Assembly (NCBI GenBank): GCA_003454065.1
Contig: DMKZ01000014.1
Coordinates: forward strand, 1 to 8,377
Direction of reading: 5' to 3'
Source of the DNA: Spirochaetaceae bacterium
Lineage (GTDB): Bacteria > Spirochaetota > Spirochaetia > Sphaerochaetales > Sphaerochaetaceae
Length of the DNA: 8,377 nucleotides
Positions 6,003-8,377 of the stretch are shown one piece after another. Position 1 is the first letter of the stretch. The number at the start of each line of letters is the position of its first letter. The translations under genes and the position numbers were made by a program. The notes under the pieces are model-generated. The model was given only the letters and a program-made list of their open reading frames with translations, did no database searches and had not been told where the DNA came from.

Positions 6003-7268
6003 TTACCGGTTTCCGAGCGTCAGTAATGAATATTCGCCTTTATTGTATTTGGCGATGATGTCGCTCATTTTGGCGGAAACGCTCTTGCTGATATTCGACA
6101 GGTTCTTCTTTTTGATTATCGAATTGACGAATGCGAATATCTCCTGTCTTATTCCTTCTCCGTCTATGGGATAGAAATACCTTTTGTTTTCGTTGAAGTT
6201 TTCGTATCTGATTTCGAAATAATCGTTTTTCCACCATGGCGAGGGAACGTAAATATACCCTTTGGTCCCCGAAATGATCAATTCGCCTTCGCTCTTGATG
6301 CCTTGTCCTATTTTTATCGAAGCAACGCTTGAGGGATATGTGAAGTCGATTTTCGCGAACAGATCGTTTTTCCTGTCCTTGTTCGGGAATAAGGCGGTTA
6401 TCTTCGCATCATCGTAATCGAGTCCGAACAGTTGGAAAATCGGAAGCATTGCGGTCGTGCCCCATTCGCAAAGACTGTTCCAGCACCTATCCGTTTCTAT
6501 GTTCTTCAAGCTCGTGCAAGTCGCATCTACAGAGACTATTTCGCCGATTTTCTGGCTTCTTGCGAGGAGAAGCATCCTATGGTATGCCGTGGAATATGCC
6601 GTTTTTATGCCATCCATCAATATGAGCCCGTTCTTTTCGGCTATGTCGAAAAGTTCGTTTGCTTGTTCGGCTGTTTCGGCTACAGGGGATTCGCAAAGAA
6701 CGTGCTTCCCGTTTTTCAGCGCCTTTTTGCAATTTTCGTAATGTTCGGATGGGTCGGACATCACATATACGGCATCGTATTTTTCGTTGTCTGCGATGCT
6801 TACGCCGTTGACATACTTCGACTCGCCGATGAATTTTTTGACTTTGTTGTTCTCGGCATCACCGATTATTTTGATTCGCAACTTGGAATTTTTCGCTCTG
6901 ATATCTGTGCTCGAGATTCCTTGCGTTCTGTCCAGATACACGACATCGCAATATTTTTTCAGATAATCGAACTTGCCGACCCAATCGGAACCCACGGTGA
7001 ATATGTCGATGCCGTATTTAATTATGTCATCGATTTTCTGTCCTTCGTATTCTTCGACAATTATTTCATCGGCAATGCCGGTCTTTTCGACTGCCTTGAC
7101 TCTTTCGATCAGGCTTTGGGCGTTGTTTATCTTTCCGCGGATTCTGTCGAAGTTCTCGCTGGTGACTCCGACGATCAGCCAATCGCCGAGAGCTTTGGCT
7201 CTTTCAAGCAATTTGATATGTCCGTGATGCAGGAGATCGTACGTGCCGTAGGTTATGACTTTCTTCAT
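6003..7268 (-). CDS. Fusion of TagD-like cytidylyltransferase and Gfo/Idh/MocA-type oxidoreductase-like domain
   Basis: A soluble protein of 421 residues. Residues 1-126 form a nucleotidyltransferase of the glycerol-3-phosphate cytidylyltransferase (TagD) family: YGTYDLLHHGH (7-17) with the HxGH nucleotide-binding motif at 14-17, RGK (44-46) and the ISSTDIRA block (118-125). It probably activates a small phosphorylated alcohol with CTP. Residues about 130-421 have the order of a Gfo/Idh/MocA dehydrogenase: a first strand RIKIIG (131-136), VYVMSDPSEHYENCKKAL (167-184), HVLCESP (189-195) where EKP is usual, and a C-terminal sheet region (245-360). The glycine-rich dinucleotide motif is replaced by GDAENN (136-141) and the EKP lysine by Ser194, so redox activity is doubtful. 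The ATG at 7268 gives the expected family N-terminus although the best Shine-Dalgarno, GGGGAGG, is 17 bases away. It follows the aminotransferase by 11 bases and probably shares its transcript. Substrate unknown. Confidence 0.85.
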   Translation of the reverse strand: MKKVITYGTYDLLHHGHIKLLERAKALGDWLIVGVTSENFDRIRGKINNAQSLIERVKAVEKTGIADEIIVEEYEGQKIDDIIKYGIDIFTVGSDWVGKFDYLKKYCDVVYLDRTQGISSTDIRAKNSKLRIKIIGDAENNKVKKFIGESKYVNGVSIADNEKYDAVYVMSDPSEHYENCKKALKNGKHVLCESPVAETAEQANELFDIAEKNGLILMDGIKTAYSTAYHRMLLLARSQKIGEIVSVDATCTSLKNIETDRCWNSLCEWGTTAMLPIFQLFGLDYDDAKITALFPNKDRKNDLFAKIDFTYPSSVASIKIGQGIKSEGELIISGTKGYIYVPSPWWKNDYFEIRYENFNENKRYFYPIDGEGIRQEIFAFVNSIIKKKNLSNISKSVSAKMSDIIAKYNKGEYSLLTLGNR

Positions 7269-7279
7269 GGCGATTTGAT

Positions 7280-8374
7280 TCAGAGCCTCCCCTGACGCAT
7301 CAAGTCGTCGAAAGCATCGAAAAGCCTATCGTAATCGCTTTTTTCCAATGCTCCGATATGACCGATTCTGAAAAGCTTTTCCTTAAACTCGCCGCCATTC
7401 GGGCAAATGAAGATATCGTATTCGTTTTTCATCGTTTCAAACAACTCCGACGGCTTCATCTTGCATTTGTCGCTTGGAGATAGCACAGTCAAGGCATTCG
7501 AAGGATATTTTGAAGCGATAACGAACGGATAACCGATGATTCTGCTGCGAAAATACAATGCCAAATCGCGCACATGATTCAGCGTGGCATCCACGCCTTT
7601 GCTCATGATCTGCTTGAGTCTCTTGTTCATCATCAGTAGGACGCCGACGGCAGGCGTGAATGGGGTCTGACCGCGCTCGCCGTTCTTCAAGGCGATTTTA
7701 AGGTCAAGATACATGCATTCCGTATTCGTCCGATCGTATATCTGCCTTACGCAATCCGGGGATAGGAACAGGCAGGACATGCCGGGGGGCAAGGCTATGG
7801 CTTTCTGACTGCCTATGATTATGGCATAAGCGCCAAGCGCTTGCATGTCTATGGGGTCCGCAAGGAACGAGCTTATCGCATCTACGACAAGCTTGATTCT
7901 GTTTTTTTTGCAAAAGTCCGAAATGATCTTCTTATCATATAGGACGCCGGTGCTTGTTTCGTGGATATTGACTATGAATCCGGTATATCCTTTTCCGTCG
8001 AACTTGTCGATGTCGGCTTGCGTTATGTTTTCTCCCTGCTTCTTGCGAATCTCATCGTAGGGGATCTTGTGGATTTTGCACAAATCGGCGAATCTTTGGC
8101 CGAAGCCTCCGCCATTGACGACAATGACTTTGTCTTTCGAATCGAATATGTTCGTAACGCATGCTTCCATTCCTCCGGTGCCCGATGTCGTAAGGAAAGC
8201 GATTCGAGAGCCTTTCGGAGCATTGGCGATTTCCAAAAGCATTTTCTCGTTTTCAAGCACTGTTGCTGAAAATTCAGGCGTTCGGAAATAGGGAAGCTGT
8301 TCCTGACACGCCTTTAAGATTTCTTCGTCCATCATAACGGGACCGACTGTGAAATTAATAAAATCCGAATCCAT
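7280..8374 (-). CDS. Class V aminotransferase, 2-aminoethylphosphonate/alanine-glyoxylate transaminase-like
   Basis: PLP-dependent enzyme of 364 residues, a normal length for the PhnW/AGT group. Visible features in order: NFTVGPVMM at the N-terminus (7-15), YFRTPEF (29-35), the phosphate-binding SGTGGMEA (64-71), HETSTG (138-143), PLP-ring Asp165 in VVDAISSF, Schiff-base Lys191 in GSQKAIALPPG, TPFTPAV (237-243) and substrate-carboxylate Arg336 in FRIGHIG. It would transfer an amino group between an alpha-keto acid and a small aldehyde or ketone partner. The ATG at 8372-8374 is only three bases from the window edge, so a slightly earlier start cannot be excluded. It precedes the cytidylyltransferase fusion, suggesting that its amine product or a derivative is activated with CTP. 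AEP synthesis is possible but no PEP mutase or phosphonopyruvate decarboxylase is in view; a serinol- or serine-type product is an alternative. Confidence 0.85.
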   Translation of the reverse strand: MDSDFINFTVGPVMMDEEILKACQEQLPYFRTPEFSATVLENEKMLLEIANAPKGSRIAFLTTSGTGGMEACVTNIFDSKDKVIVVNGGGFGQRFADLCKIHKIPYDEIRKKQGENITQADIDKFDGKGYTGFIVNIHETSTGVLYDKKIISDFCKKNRIKLVVDAISSFLADPIDMQALGAYAIIIGSQKAIALPPGMSCLFLSPDCVRQIYDRTNTECMYLDLKIALKNGERGQTPFTPAVGVLLMMNKRLKQIMSKGVDATLNHVRDLALYFRSRIIGYPFVIASKYPSNALTVLSPSDKCKMKPSELFETMKNEYDIFICPNGGEFKEKLFRIGHIGALEKSDYDRLFDAFDDLMRQGRL

Positions 8375-8377
8375 GCG

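Noticed and set aside
5938..6174. 78-codon hydrophobic open frame starting in the convergent gap
   Set aside because: Most of it is antisense to the C-terminus of the fusion gene, and it lacks a Shine-Dalgarno site. The hydrophobicity follows from reversing a Lys/Glu-rich sequence.
6432..7295. 287-codon open frame on the + strand opposite the cytidylyltransferase fusion
   Set aside because: It lies entirely antisense to a gene with clear HxGH and ISSTDIRA motifs, shows no recognisable domain, and its Phe-, Asp- and Val-rich composition is what the reverse of this coding pattern yields.
1..8377. tRNA, rRNA, CRISPR, insertion sequence or attachment-site signals
   Set aside because: No cloverleaf-like segment, regularly spaced repeats, transposase motif or terminal inverted repeats were seen on reading both strands.

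Overview
The window looks like a head-group activation and lipid or surface-modification locus from a host-associated microbe of middling GC. It is gene-dense: eight protein genes, six on the + strand followed by two on the - strand, with no RNA genes, transposons or CRISPR arrays seen. Purine-rich ribosome binding sites precede some genes, and PlsC-type acyltransferase homology argues for a bacterium. The closest established parallel I know is the Treponema-type CDP-choline route, where a fused LicC-LicA protein works with a choline phosphotransferase. Similar parts also occur in gut Firmicutes. Frequent ATA and AGG codons and several weak Shine-Dalgarno sites mean I cannot exclude other lineages, so the organism assignment is tentative.

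Layout. (1) 1-3516, + strand, one tightly coupled operon: the 3' part of a LicC-LicA fusion (nucleotidyltransferase plus choline kinase), a 60-residue single-membrane-span protein, an NCS1-family permease and a PotA-like ABC ATPase. Each gene overlaps the next by 1 to 4 bases. (2) 3517-3649, a 133-base gap with a plausible promoter and two short palindromes. (3) 3650-5920, + strand, two abutting genes: a CDP-alcohol phosphotransferase with a perfect catalytic motif, and a membrane-anchored PlsC-like acyltransferase whose HX4D motif has lost its aspartate. (4) 5921-6002, a short convergent gap with one weak terminator candidate. (5) 8374-6003, - strand, two genes 11 bases apart: a class V aminotransferase resembling 2-aminoethylphosphonate or alanine-glyoxylate transaminases, then a fusion of a TagD-like cytidylyltransferase with a Gfo/Idh/MocA-type oxidoreductase-like domain.

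How it may work together (inference). The NCS1 permease could bring in choline or a similar amino alcohol. LicC-LicA would phosphorylate it and activate it as a CDP derivative. The CDP-alcohol phosphotransferase would transfer the head group to a lipid or lipid-linked acceptor, and the acyltransferase-like protein may build or remodel that acceptor. The - strand pair looks like a second, independent cytidylyl-activation branch starting from an amino group transfer, for example an aminoethylphosphonate- or serinol-like compound. A PEP mutase, which would settle the phosphonate idea, is not in the window. The most unusual points are the coupled 60-residue membrane protein plus orphan ATPase around an NCS1 carrier, the degenerate acyltransferase, and the degenerate nucleotide-binding and EKP motifs in the fusion enzyme.
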